NCBI RefSeq assembly: GCF_019884785.1
Contig: NZ_CP082326.1
Span: forward strand, 3,961,355 to 4,025,354
From: Crassaminicella profunda
GTDB taxonomy: Bacteria; Bacillota; Clostridia; Peptostreptococcales; Thermotaleaceae
DNA: 64,000 nt
Direction of reading: 5' to 3'
In this document: positions 1-7,719 of the stretch, in pieces
Layout: every line of letters begins with the position of its first letter
How positions within the stretch are numbered: the first letter of the stretch is position 1
Notes under the pieces: model-generated
The model's input: only the letters and a program-made list of their open reading frames with translations
Database searches by the model: none
Told to the model about the DNA's origin: nothing
Translations under genes and position numbers: made by a program

Positions 1-46
1 CGACCTTTTCAAATTCTTCAATCCTTGCACTTCTAGCCTTTATCAT
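1..46 (-). CDS. Start of an unidentified gene, cut by the window edge
   Basis: Only the first 15 codons are visible, beginning MIKARSARIEEFEKV. The ATG at 44-46 has an AGAGGA ribosome site 8 bases upstream; an in-frame ATG at 53-55 touches that site and is less likely. It lies 14 bases after the stop of the DUF4091 gene in the same direction, so it is probably the next gene of the sugar importer operon. Too little is visible to name a product. Confidence 0.5.
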   Translation of the reverse strand, partial: MIKARSARIEEFEKV

Positions 47-60
47 GTTTATCATCCTCT

Positions 61-1797
61 TTAAAGTAAATGTTTTTGGATTAAATCATTTCTCAAATCA
101 TCATATTTTTCAGATTCTAGGGAATACTCCATTTTTACGCTTCTTTCTGGTACAAACACCATTTCTTTTTTCTTTCCTAAGAGCTTTTCCATTTGATTAA
201 AGACTTCTTGCATCTTTCCACTTTCCTCTATTTCCTTAAATAGATTAAAATCTTGGATACCAAATAAGAAGTTTTTAAGTCTTACAGATTGCATAGGTTT
301 TAAATCTTTTCCTGGATATACAAAAAACATATCTCCTGCTTTCCATTTAGAGGACTTATACCTTGCATCCTCAAAAACATTTCCAGGCCATATGCCATAG
401 GCCCACCTTAAAAATCCATCCATTTCAAAGTAGTAAGTAAACCATCCCTTCAGGCGACTTTCTAACAGGGGAGAGTTTAAAAATATATTTAGCTTTTCTG
501 GAAAACAACAAGAATACCAAGTTAGAAAACCATCTCTTTTTTTCACTTCTTCTTTAAGTGTTTTTATATTGCTTATATTGTTCACAAGTTCACAAGTATT
601 TAAAGAAAGAGACTCAATATTTTCTCCATATCTTTCAAAAAACTCTTGATGATGAAGTGCACATTTATATTTTAATCTGTACGCAGGAATGGCTGATTGT
701 AAAAAGTCCCCACACTCTTTGAATATTTCTATATTATTAGGTTCATCACTTATGATTTTAACCTTATCCCATAACCCCTTATGGATGAGATGTCTAAACA
801 ATAAGGATAAATATGTTCTTAATTCTTCTTTGCTTTTTATATAATCAAAACAGCTTTCTCTTTCATCATAATAGATAATTCGTATAGCATCCTTATAACC
901 TTTTACGGGATTACCAAATGCAAAAGCATCCCAATTTCCTATAAGTCCGAACAGATTAATTTCTTCTTTGATGCCATGTTTTAAACATATATCTACATAT
1001 CGATCTAATGAAGAAAAATCACAACAAAGCTTTCCTTCTCTATTTTTAGATACCTTCACAATGTTCATTTCAAATAAATTTGCGTGATTCTTTTGTACTT
1101 CATAACATCTTTGTCCTGCCCAAGAATAATCTGTAACAATCAAATCAATAACTCGTTGTCCTAAATGGGATAAATCTTTTATATAATTTTCTATGATCTC
1201 AAAATGTTCATCAGAAAAATATGCTACATCATAAGCTCTTGCCCAATTGCATAAATGCTGCCATAAATCTAAGAAAAAAGGTCCCTCTTTTATGGGTTTT
1301 AGTACATAATCTATCACTTTTATTGTCAATTCTTTTTCTATCAGAAGTTGTTCTCTTTCATATCCTTTTGTATAAAAAGCCTTCACCTTTACTTGAATAC
1401 TTTCTTGATCATAATTTTTAGGAATTTTCCCCTCTATCCAAAGCATTTGATGATCTTTTTCTATATACAAGGATTTTTTGTTGAGAATAGGATCTCCCAC
1501 TAAATTTTCTTCATCATCCTTTACATATCCTAAGAAATTTATTTTAAAATGCTCTCTCAAATTTTCATCTAACTCTATTTCTATACGAATAGACTCTCCT
1601 AATCCTTTCCAATGAATATCATTTCTTTTTCCTAGCTTACAAAAAAAGGGATGAGCTCCATTGATAATCAATTGAAATCCAAATTCTTCTTCTTTTAAAA
1701 CCGTTATCGTTTTATTCATTTCTATTAAATTTTCTTCTTTCCCTTTTACATGCTTTACAGACCCATGAACTAATTTCATATAAAAATCCAAATCCAT
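61..1797 (-). CDS. DUF4091 / GH123-like glycoside hydrolase
   Basis: A protein of about 578 residues with no signal peptide, so probably cytoplasmic. An N-terminal beta-rich part (about 1-165) precedes a TIM-barrel-like part containing FFLDLWQHLCNWARAYDV, the SDEPNN segment (D351-E352) and a C-terminal RWAYGIWP / FVYPG segment. This layout fits the DUF4091 domain related to GH123 beta-N-acetylgalactosaminidases, which use an Asp-Glu pair in substrate-assisted catalysis. I assign D351-E352 by analogy only. The start is the ATG at 1795-1797 behind AAAGGATGTG; the GTG one codon earlier sits in the ribosome site. The gene is 9 bases after the ABC permease, so the likely job is intracellular cleavage of the imported glycoside. 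The exact sugar is unknown. Confidence 0.75.
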   Translation of the reverse strand: MDLDFYMKLVHGSVKHVKGKEENLIEMNKTITVLKEEEFGFQLIINGAHPFFCKLGKRNDIHWKGLGESIRIEIELDENLREHFKINFLGYVKDDEENLVGDPILNKKSLYIEKDHQMLWIEGKIPKNYDQESIQVKVKAFYTKGYEREQLLIEKELTIKVIDYVLKPIKEGPFFLDLWQHLCNWARAYDVAYFSDEHFEIIENYIKDLSHLGQRVIDLIVTDYSWAGQRCYEVQKNHANLFEMNIVKVSKNREGKLCCDFSSLDRYVDICLKHGIKEEINLFGLIGNWDAFAFGNPVKGYKDAIRIIYYDERESCFDYIKSKEELRTYLSLLFRHLIHKGLWDKVKIISDEPNNIEIFKECGDFLQSAIPAYRLKYKCALHHQEFFERYGENIESLSLNTCELVNNISNIKTLKEEVKKRDGFLTWYSCCFPEKLNIFLNSPLLESRLKGWFTYYFEMDGFLRWAYGIWPGNVFEDARYKSSKWKAGDMFFVYPGKDLKPMQSVRLKNFLFGIQDFNLFKEIEESGKMQEVFNQMEKLLGKKKEMVFVPERSVKMEYSLESEKYDDLRNDLIQKHLL

Positions 1798-1806
1798 CAC
1801 ATCCTT

Positions 1807-2742
1807 TTATCTTTTCACTGCATTATCAATCCCAACAGCCGTAAGTAATACAATCCCTTTTACAACAATTTGATAATACTCTCCAATATTTAATAAGATC
1901 ATGCCATTAGATAAAATCCCCATAATCAAACTCCCAATAATTACTCCTGCCAATTTCCCTTCTCCACCGTTTACACTAATTCCACCTAAAACTACAGCTG
2001 TAACCACATCTAGCTCAAATCCAGTGCCTGCATTAGGAAGGGCGCTATTAATTCTTGATAACATGACTATACTAGCAAGGGCCGTTAAAAAACCAGCCAT
2101 CACATAAACCATATATTTTACTTTTTTTACATGAATTCCTGAAAGAATAGATGCTTTCTCATTTCCTCCTATGCCATAAATATATCTTCCTAGCTTAGTA
2201 AAATATAAGATAAAAAAGCCTGCTATATATACAAGAATAAGTATAATCACAGGAATAGGAACCATCCCTAAATAACCTTGTCCAATAAAGGAAAAGCTTT
2301 TAGGAAATCCAAATACAGGAAGCCCCTTAGTAATAATATAAGTAATCCCTCTATAGATCGTCATGGTTCCTAAAGTAGATATTAAAGGAGAAATTTTTAT
2401 TTTATTGATTAAAAATCCATTGAATAATCCTAAAATCATCCCCACGAGTAAAGTAATCATGATTGCTAAGAATATATTTACCCCTGCTACCATTAGCTTT
2501 GCAAGAATTACAGAACAAAGTGCCATCATTGCCCCTACAGAAAGATCAATACCCGCCGTTAAAATAATCATTGTCATCCCTACAGTACAAATCCCTACAA
2601 TGGAGATTTGTCTTAATACTATAGTAATGTTATCTATTGTTAAAAAATATGGACTAGCTATTGAAAATACAATACATAAAAATATCAAAAATACGAGTAT
2701 GCCATATTTAAAAAATATAGATTTAATTTTCTTTTCCATCAT
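1807..2742 (-). CDS. Sugar ABC transporter permease (RbsC/MglC family)
   Basis: A 311-residue, very hydrophobic protein with about eight to ten membrane segments. The GIDLSVGAMMAL segment (about 66-77) and the later VVLGGISVNGGEGKLAGVIIG segment (about 247-267, quoted in part: GGISVNGGEGK) are the conserved loops of the RbsC/BPD_transp_2 permeases. The length is normal for the family. It would form the homodimeric membrane channel for the lipoprotein and double ATPase encoded just upstream. The start overlaps the ATPase gene by 20 bases, which suggests translational coupling; AAAGGAGCGGG precedes ATGATG. Substrate specificity cannot be read from the sequence. Confidence 0.9.
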   Translation of the reverse strand: MMEKKIKSIFFKYGILVFLIFLCIVFSIASPYFLTIDNITIVLRQISIVGICTVGMTMIILTAGIDLSVGAMMALCSVILAKLMVAGVNIFLAIMITLLVGMILGLFNGFLINKIKISPLISTLGTMTIYRGITYIITKGLPVFGFPKSFSFIGQGYLGMVPIPVIILILVYIAGFFILYFTKLGRYIYGIGGNEKASILSGIHVKKVKYMVYVMAGFLTALASIVMLSRINSALPNAGTGFELDVVTAVVLGGISVNGGEGKLAGVIIGSLIMGILSNGMILLNIGEYYQIVVKGIVLLTAVGIDNAVKR

Positions 2743-4243
2743 CCCGCTCCTTTAATAAACTAGAAGAATCTAAAAAGATCTTCTCAGGTGTTCCTTCTCC
2801 CTTTTTATATTCTGAAACAATTCTTCCATTGCTCATAACCAACAATCTATCAGACATATTCAAAACTTCATTCATTTCAGAAGAAATCATGATAATGGAT
2901 TTGCCTGATTGGATCAATTTTTTCATAATTTTATAAACTTCTTCCTTAGCGCCCACATCTATCCCTCTTGTAGGTTCATCAAATATAATCATCTGACTAT
3001 CTGTTAATAGCCATTTTCCAATGACTACTTTTTGCTGATTTCCTCCACTTAAATTTTTCACCTTTTCCTTTAAAGTAGCATATTTCACCTGTAAGCCTGC
3101 TAAAATATTCTTTACTTCTTTTTCTTCCTTTTTTTTATTCAATATTCCTAAGTTACTCCATTTGTTTAAAGAAGCATAGCTCGTATTTTCTTTGATGGAC
3201 ATATCTAATATAAGTCCTAAGCTTTTCCGATCTTCCGTTATAAAAGCCATCCCCTTATCAATAGCATCTTTGGGGCTTTTTAATTTTTCTTTTTTTCCGC
3301 AAATCCATATTTCACCTTGTTTGATCTTATCTATCCCAAATATTGCCCTTGCCAACTCAGTTCTTCCAGATGATACTAACCCAGCGATGCCTAATATTTC
3401 TCCCTTTTTCAAATAAAAAGAAATATCTTTTACAAATTCAGTAGATAAATTTTTCACCTCTAGTACCTTTGTATCAAAACCCCTATAATCTTCTATATCC
3501 AATGGATATTGTTTGCTTACTTTTCTCCCAACCATATATTCAATCAATTGATTTTCTGTTAGTTCCTCTGGTTTTTTAGTAGTGACTAAACACCCATCTC
3601 TTAGTACAGAAATTTGATCTGCTATTTTAAAAACTTCTTCTAGTCGATGAGAAATATATATAATACAAACACCTTTTTCCTTTAAATTCTTTATTATTTT
3701 AAAAAGATGATTGATTTCTTTTTGTGTGAGGGATGCGGTAGGCTCATCTAATATCAATACTTCCACCTTTTTTACAAGAGATTTTCCTATTTCTATAAGC
3801 TGTTGATTGCCAATGCCAATATCTCTAATAAGAGTTTTTGGAGAAATATTTACCCCTAGCTCTTTTAATATTTCTTTTGATGCATCATCCATGGCCTTTT
3901 GATCTAGTAAGATTCCTTTTGTGTGTTCATAACCATAAAAAATATTTTCTCTAATAGTAAGGGAATGAATAAGATTAAATTCTTGATAAACTGCATTGAT
4001 TCCCATTGCTAGACTTAACTTGGGTGAGTTATTTTTTACCTTCTTTCCTTTATAAAAAAGTTCTCCAGAAGTTTGATGGACAGCACCTGTTATGATTTTT
4101 ATAAAGGTTGATTTTCCTGCACCATTTTCTCCTACAATAGCATGTACCTTTCCTTCTTCAAAATCTAAGCTCACATTTTTTAATGCTACTACTCCTGGAT
4201 ATTTTTTTGTGATATTTTGAAGCTTCATGATTCTATCTTTCAA
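2723..4243 (-). CDS. Sugar ABC transporter double ATPase (RbsA/MglA family)
   Basis: About 506 residues with two nucleotide-binding domains. Domain 1 has Walker A GENGAGKST, signature LIEIGKSLVKK and Walker B LILDEPTASL. Domain 2 has the degenerate Walker A region GLVSSGRTEL typical of the second RbsA domain, followed by LSGGNQQKVVIGKWL and IIFDEPTRGIDVGAKEE. It energises import of a mono- or oligosaccharide through the adjacent permease. The longest open frame starts at ATG 4291, but that codon lies inside an intergenic hairpin. I prefer the TTG at 4241-4243, which has GGAGGA 7 bases upstream; ATG 4228 is an alternative. Its end overlaps the permease start. Confidence 0.92.
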   Translation of the reverse strand: MKDRIMKLQNITKKYPGVVALKNVSLDFEEGKVHAIVGENGAGKSTFIKIITGAVHQTSGELFYKGKKVKNNSPKLSLAMGINAVYQEFNLIHSLTIRENIFYGYEHTKGILLDQKAMDDASKEILKELGVNISPKTLIRDIGIGNQQLIEIGKSLVKKVEVLILDEPTASLTQKEINHLFKIIKNLKEKGVCIIYISHRLEEVFKIADQISVLRDGCLVTTKKPEELTENQLIEYMVGRKVSKQYPLDIEDYRGFDTKVLEVKNLSTEFVKDISFYLKKGEILGIAGLVSSGRTELARAIFGIDKIKQGEIWICGKKEKLKSPKDAIDKGMAFITEDRKSLGLILDMSIKENTSYASLNKWSNLGILNKKKEEKEVKNILAGLQVKYATLKEKVKNLSGGNQQKVVIGKWLLTDSQMIIFDEPTRGIDVGAKEEVYKIMKKLIQSGKSIIMISSEMNEVLNMSDRLLVMSNGRIVSEYKKGEGTPEKIFLDSSSLLKERDDGKEN

Positions 4244-4271
4244 AACTTTTTCCTCCAAACCTAGATATACA

Positions 4272-4302
4272 AAGTATCCTCCATTATTCATGGAGGATAC
4301 TT
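4272..4302 (-). terminator. Intercistronic hairpin between binding protein and ATPase genes
   Basis: A perfect 12-bp inverted repeat (4272-4283 with 4291-4302) with a 7-base loop lies 4 bases after the binding-protein stop. It lacks a T-run, so it is unlikely to be a full terminator. Hairpins here commonly protect the upstream mRNA so that the binding protein is made in excess over the membrane parts; that role is inferred. Confidence 0.6.
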
Positions 4303-4306
4303 AATA

Positions 4307-5242
4307 TTATTTAAATTGATCTACATTTTCTGGAGTTACTTTTGTCATAGGGAATTTGATCATTTCATCTATTGGTCCTTCTTCTATTACTTTTTTAGTG
4401 GTATCTATGATAATTTTACCACTTTCAAAAGGTGCTATATCTACAGTTCCTCTATAAATACCACCTTCATCTACTTTCTTAATAGCTTCTTCTACTGCAT
4501 CTAGACCCACTAAAACTACATCGTCCCCATTTCTTCCTGCTGCCATCATAGCTTCATAAGCACCTAATACTGCATCATCATTGATCCCTACTACTACATT
4601 TAAATTAGGATTTGCTTGTAATGCAGTTTCTATAGCATTCATACCAAGCTCTCTTGTATAAGCTTCTGTTTCTGCTACGATTTTAGCCTTTGGTGCTAAA
4701 GATTGTATCCCTTCCTTTAACCCCTTTACCCTATCTAATACTGCTGGTACTTGAGTAAAAGTAAGTACAGCTACTTCTGCTTCCCCATTTAATTTTTCTT
4801 TTATATATTTTCCAGCTAATTCTCCACCCATGAATCCATAATCATATTCAACTAAACTCACATGAGCATCTGCATTTTTCATTTCTACATTAGCAGTGAT
4901 TACTTTTATTCCAGCTTCTTTCGCTTTATCAATCATAGGCTGCAAAGCTGCTGGATCGTTAGCACTCAACACAATAGCATCTACTTTTTGTGTAATCAAT
5001 GTTTCCATAGCATCAATTTGCGGCTGTGCTTGATATTTTCCATCATGTATACTAAGCTCTAGATCTAACTCTTTCGCTTTTTCCTTCATACCTTCTATCA
5101 TTTTTATAAAGTAAGGACTCGTTATATCCATCGTAACGTATCCAACTCTTAATTTTTTATTTTCATCTGCTGGTTTTGAACTACATCCAACAACACCAAA
5201 TACTAATGCTACACATAATAATAAAGTAAATATTTTTTTCAT
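4307..5242 (-). CDS. Sugar-binding lipoprotein of the ABC importer (RbsB-like)
   Basis: A 311-residue periplasmic-binding-protein type 1 protein with a lipoprotein signal peptide (lipobox VVGC, Cys20). After the lipid anchor the two-lobed fold is visible: LRVGYVTMDITSPYF, then DAIVLSANDPAALQPMI and VVGINDDAVLGAYEAM, all typical of the RbsB/D-ribose-galactose group. It would hold the sugar outside the membrane and pass it to the permease. It is first in the operon, with GAGGAGG 6 bases before ATG and a clear sigma-A promoter upstream. The sugar is not identifiable; the downstream GH123-like enzyme suggests a small glycoside or amino-sugar compound. Confidence 0.9.
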   Translation of the reverse strand: MKKIFTLLLCVALVFGVVGCSSKPADENKKLRVGYVTMDITSPYFIKMIEGMKEKAKELDLELSIHDGKYQAQPQIDAMETLITQKVDAIVLSANDPAALQPMIDKAKEAGIKVITANVEMKNADAHVSLVEYDYGFMGGELAGKYIKEKLNGEAEVAVLTFTQVPAVLDRVKGLKEGIQSLAPKAKIVAETEAYTRELGMNAIETALQANPNLNVVVGINDDAVLGAYEAMMAAGRNGDDVVLVGLDAVEEAIKKVDEGGIYRGTVDIAPFESGKIIIDTTKKVIEEGPIDEMIKFPMTKVTPENVDQFK

Positions 5243-5289
5243 AGATAGCCTCCTCGTTTTCTGCTTTTTTCGACATTTTTCTCTTCTAA

Positions 5290-5318
5290 ATTGTATCAGT
5301 CCTTTTTGTAATATTCAA
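5290..5318 (-). promoter_or_regulatory. Sigma-A promoter of the sugar ABC operon
   Basis: On the minus strand TTGAAT (5313-5318) and TACAAT (5290-5295) are separated by exactly 17 bases. A TG one base before the -10 makes it an extended -10 promoter. It lies about 48 bases upstream of the binding-protein ATG. Confidence 0.7.
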
Positions 5319-5620
5319 TATTTTTCTTATTGTATTAAATATTTCTATAATAAAGAATTAACTATAATTTTTTTTTATCCTATTGACTTTAAAATAATTA
5401 TTTTAAATTCATCATCACTTATGGTCATAATTATATTCTTTACATTTAATAGTTTTCCATTCTTTACTAAAATCATAACTAAAAACAAATCCTGCAACAA
5501 TAGCTGTAATCTTTTTTTATTTCTTCCATAGATGCACAAACATCCATAGCATAAAAATAACCTCTCCCTAAGAAACTTAGTAAGTATTCCTAACAAAAAA
5601 TTTCAGTATACCGCGCAACA
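5319..5620. other. Intergenic region with a possible decayed coding remnant
   Basis: No intact gene is supported here. On the minus strand two short frames read as protein-like pieces, one containing RGYFYAMDVCASMEEIKK and, after a one-base shift at an A-run, one containing AIVAGFVFSYDFSKEWK. This could be a small gene broken by a frameshift. I do not recognise the family, and chance similarity to coding sequence is possible. Confidence 0.25.
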
Positions 5621-5629
5621 TGGTATAAT
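5621..5629 (+). promoter_or_regulatory. Extended -10 promoter of the HutD-like gene
   Basis: TGGTATAAT is a perfect extended -10 element (TGnTATAAT). The -35 region is poor, which is usual when the TG is present. It lies 76 bases before the ATG at 5705. Confidence 0.6.
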
Positions 5630-5704
5630 AAATTTATGATTGGAATATTATTCCTTATTTTTCTGTAAAGTAAGAAGCTTATACGCTACAAGAGGAGGTT
5701 TATC

Positions 5705-6331
5705 ATGTCCTATTCTATTGAAATTATTAGAAAAAGTGAACAAAAAACAAGTTCCTGGTCTGGTGGTACAACTACCCAACTTGCTATTTATCCAAAGGAT
5801 GCTTCTTATAATAATCGTAATTTTAAATGGAGAATTAGTTCTGCGAAGGTTGAAACCACTGAATCTATATTCACACCCCTCCCAAGTTTTTGGAGATTGA
5901 TTATGATCATTGATGGACAAATGCATCTTGAACATAAAGATCATCATTCTATTTCTTTAAATCCTTTTGAACAAGATAGCTTTAGTGGAGAATGGACCAC
6001 TCATAGTTATGGGAAGGTAACAGATTTTAACCTTATGATGGCTAAAGGCTGTAAAGGAAATCTTGAAGCTATTGAGATTTTAGAAGAAGAAAATATAGAA
6101 ATAGTAGATATACATGATCTATATACTAATGAATTTACTATATCTACAGAAGGTTTTTACTGCATAAATCATCATGTAAGTATTGTAATTGATCAGAAAG
6201 AGGAAATTCTTTTACAAAAGGGAAATTTATTACTGATACATATGAAAAGTCCTTCTCAAAAACTACCTCTTAAGATTCTTAATGAGATACAAAAGACTAT
6301 ACATATCATAAGGGTAAGTGTTGTTTACTGA
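5705..6331 (+). CDS. HutD/Ves family cupin-like protein
   Basis: A 208-residue soluble protein. The opening KTSSWSGGTTTQLAIYP, the FKWRISSAKVE segment and LPSFWRLIMIIDGQ are the conserved blocks of the HutD/Ves family (double-stranded beta-helix, cupin superfamily). HutD proteins are linked to histidine utilisation in some bacteria, but their biochemical role is unsettled and no hut genes are seen here. AGAGGAGG lies 6 bases before the ATG. It has its own promoter and terminator, so it is a single-gene plus-strand unit between two minus-strand operons. Confidence 0.8.
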   Translation: MSYSIEIIRKSEQKTSSWSGGTTTQLAIYPKDASYNNRNFKWRISSAKVETTESIFTPLPSFWRLIMIIDGQMHLEHKDHHSISLNPFEQDSFSGEWTTHSYGKVTDFNLMMAKGCKGNLEAIEILEEENIEIVDIHDLYTNEFTISTEGFYCINHHVSIVIDQKEEILLQKGNLLLIHMKSPSQKLPLKILNEIQKTIHIIRVSVVY

Positions 6332-6338
6332 TTAACTT

Positions 6339-6380
6339 AAAAGCCTTCAATTTTAATAGATATTAAAATTGAAGGCTTTT
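6339..6380. terminator. Bidirectional terminator between HutD-like and MFS genes
   Basis: Twenty-base inverted repeat arms (6339-6358 and 6361-6380) with A-run and T-run on the two sides. It can end both the plus-strand HutD-like transcript and the convergent minus-strand MFS transcript. Confidence 0.85.
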
Positions 6381-6390
6381 CTTTTTACCA

Positions 6391-7569
6391 CTAAGAGTGT
6401 CTTTTCAACTTTTTACTCAATAAAATGATCAAAAAAGATCCAATAAATATAATAGCTGCTATAAGAAAAGATCCTCGAGGATATATATCTAATAAAGTTC
6501 CAGCCAATAAAGATCCCCCCACCATTCCTACAGAGTTAGCAGAGTTTTGAAGCCCCATAATCTTCCCATGCTCATCTTTACTTAAATTAGACACCATTGT
6601 CTGTAGCAAGGGCTTAAACATGGAAATAAAAAATATAAATACTAAAAATACAATGATTGAAATAGGAGCTAATAAATTATCCATCATTGCAAGAATCATA
6701 AGGGTAATCCCTGTAACGAACAATACATATTTTAGTGATTTCTTATCCCCATATTTTCTTGATACTTTTGGGGTTAAATAAATATTTGCAATCATACCCA
6801 CAATCCCTGTAAAAGCCATATAATAGCCTATTTGTAATGGATTTAAACTTAGATATTTCTTTAAGTAATAATTGATTCCTGTTGTATAAGCAACAAAAGA
6901 AAGGGATGTTAATAATACTACTAAAAGTAACGTACCTAAAGCTGTAGGCATGTATTTTTTAAAATCATCTTTTATTTGAAAAATAAAATGTGTAGATGAT
7001 TCTTTTATACCTTCAATTTTCACATTGCTTTCTGGTAAAAGAAAATATACCATTATAGCATGTATAATCAGTCCCACAGATTGAAAAATAAAAGCATAAT
7101 GGTAATCACTTGCACCAATATACCCTCCAACTAAATATCCTAAGGACACGCCAAATCCAGTTACAGCTGTATAATAGGCAATTGCTTTACTTCTATTTGT
7201 ATAATCTGTTTCATCAACAATATAAGCAATGGCATTGGTAAATATGGATGCAGCAAACCCACCACCAAAAACTCTAAATACAAGAATCATTATAGGAGAT
7301 GTAGAAAAACCAAAGCCTATTTGTGCCAATCCATAACCTATAGAAGGAAGGTATATGAATCGTTTTCTACTTCTATATTTATCTGACAAACTCCCCCAAA
7401 TAGGTGACATAGTAAAACTAGCTATAGACATAGTAGCAAACATAATTCCATACATGAGTGATGACATATTTAAGCTAACAACCAATTCTGGTGTAACGGG
7501 ATGTGCCGTATTGGCTAAAATACTCATAAAAAACATAAAAGTAATTAAATAGGTTATTTTCTTATTCAA
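6391..7569 (-). CDS. MFS transporter, drug-efflux type
   Basis: About 392 residues with 12 predicted membrane helices. The loop between helices 2 and 3 reads SPIWGSLSDKYRSRKRF, a clear form of the major facilitator motif A (GxLaDrxGrkr), and helix 5 holds VTGFGVSLGYLVGGYIG, the motif C of drug/H+ antiporters. It probably exports a small molecule by proton exchange. The longest frame begins at GTG 7578, but that codon forms part of GAGGTG, the ribosome site; the TTG at 7567-7569 is 6 bases further and is my choice. A strong sigma-A promoter precedes it. Substrate unknown. Confidence 0.85.
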   Translation of the reverse strand: MNKKITYLITFMFFMSILANTAHPVTPELVVSLNMSSLMYGIMFATMSIASFTMSPIWGSLSDKYRSRKRFIYLPSIGYGLAQIGFGFSTSPIMILVFRVFGGGFAASIFTNAIAYIVDETDYTNRSKAIAYYTAVTGFGVSLGYLVGGYIGASDYHYAFIFQSVGLIIHAIMVYFLLPESNVKIEGIKESSTHFIFQIKDDFKKYMPTALGTLLLVVLLTSLSFVAYTTGINYYLKKYLSLNPLQIGYYMAFTGIVGMIANIYLTPKVSRKYGDKKSLKYVLFVTGITLMILAMMDNLLAPISIIVFLVFIFFISMFKPLLQTMVSNLSKDEHGKIMGLQNSANSVGMVGGSLLAGTLLDIYPRGSFLIAAIIFIGSFLIILLSKKLKRHS

Positions 7570-7604
7570 ATTATGCACCTCAATTATTCAAATTTTATTA
7601 TCAC

Positions 7605-7633
7605 ATTGTACCATGTCCCTGTAGCTTAATCAA
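7605..7633 (-). promoter_or_regulatory. Sigma-A promoter of the MFS gene
   Basis: On the minus strand TTGATT (7628-7633), a 17-base spacer and TACAAT (7605-7610), with TG one base before the -10. Confidence 0.7.
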
Positions 7634-7682
7634 TTGTTTTGAATGGAGATCACAAATATATTATCCCTCTAAATTTTATAAA

Positions 7683-7715
7683 AATAAAGGTGACACATTT
7701 TGCGTCACCTTTATT
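7683..7715 (-). terminator. Terminator of the first two-component operon
   Basis: Perfect 12-bp stem (7683-7694 with 7704-7715), 9-base loop, followed on the minus strand by a T-rich run. It starts 5 bases after the kinase stop codon. Confidence 0.85.
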
Positions 7716-7719
7716 CTAT

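Noticed and set aside
5375-5596. Minus-strand 73-codon frame
   Set aside because: Composition is odd and no ribosome site is present. A better but broken reading exists in the two other frames, so I list only a possible remnant.
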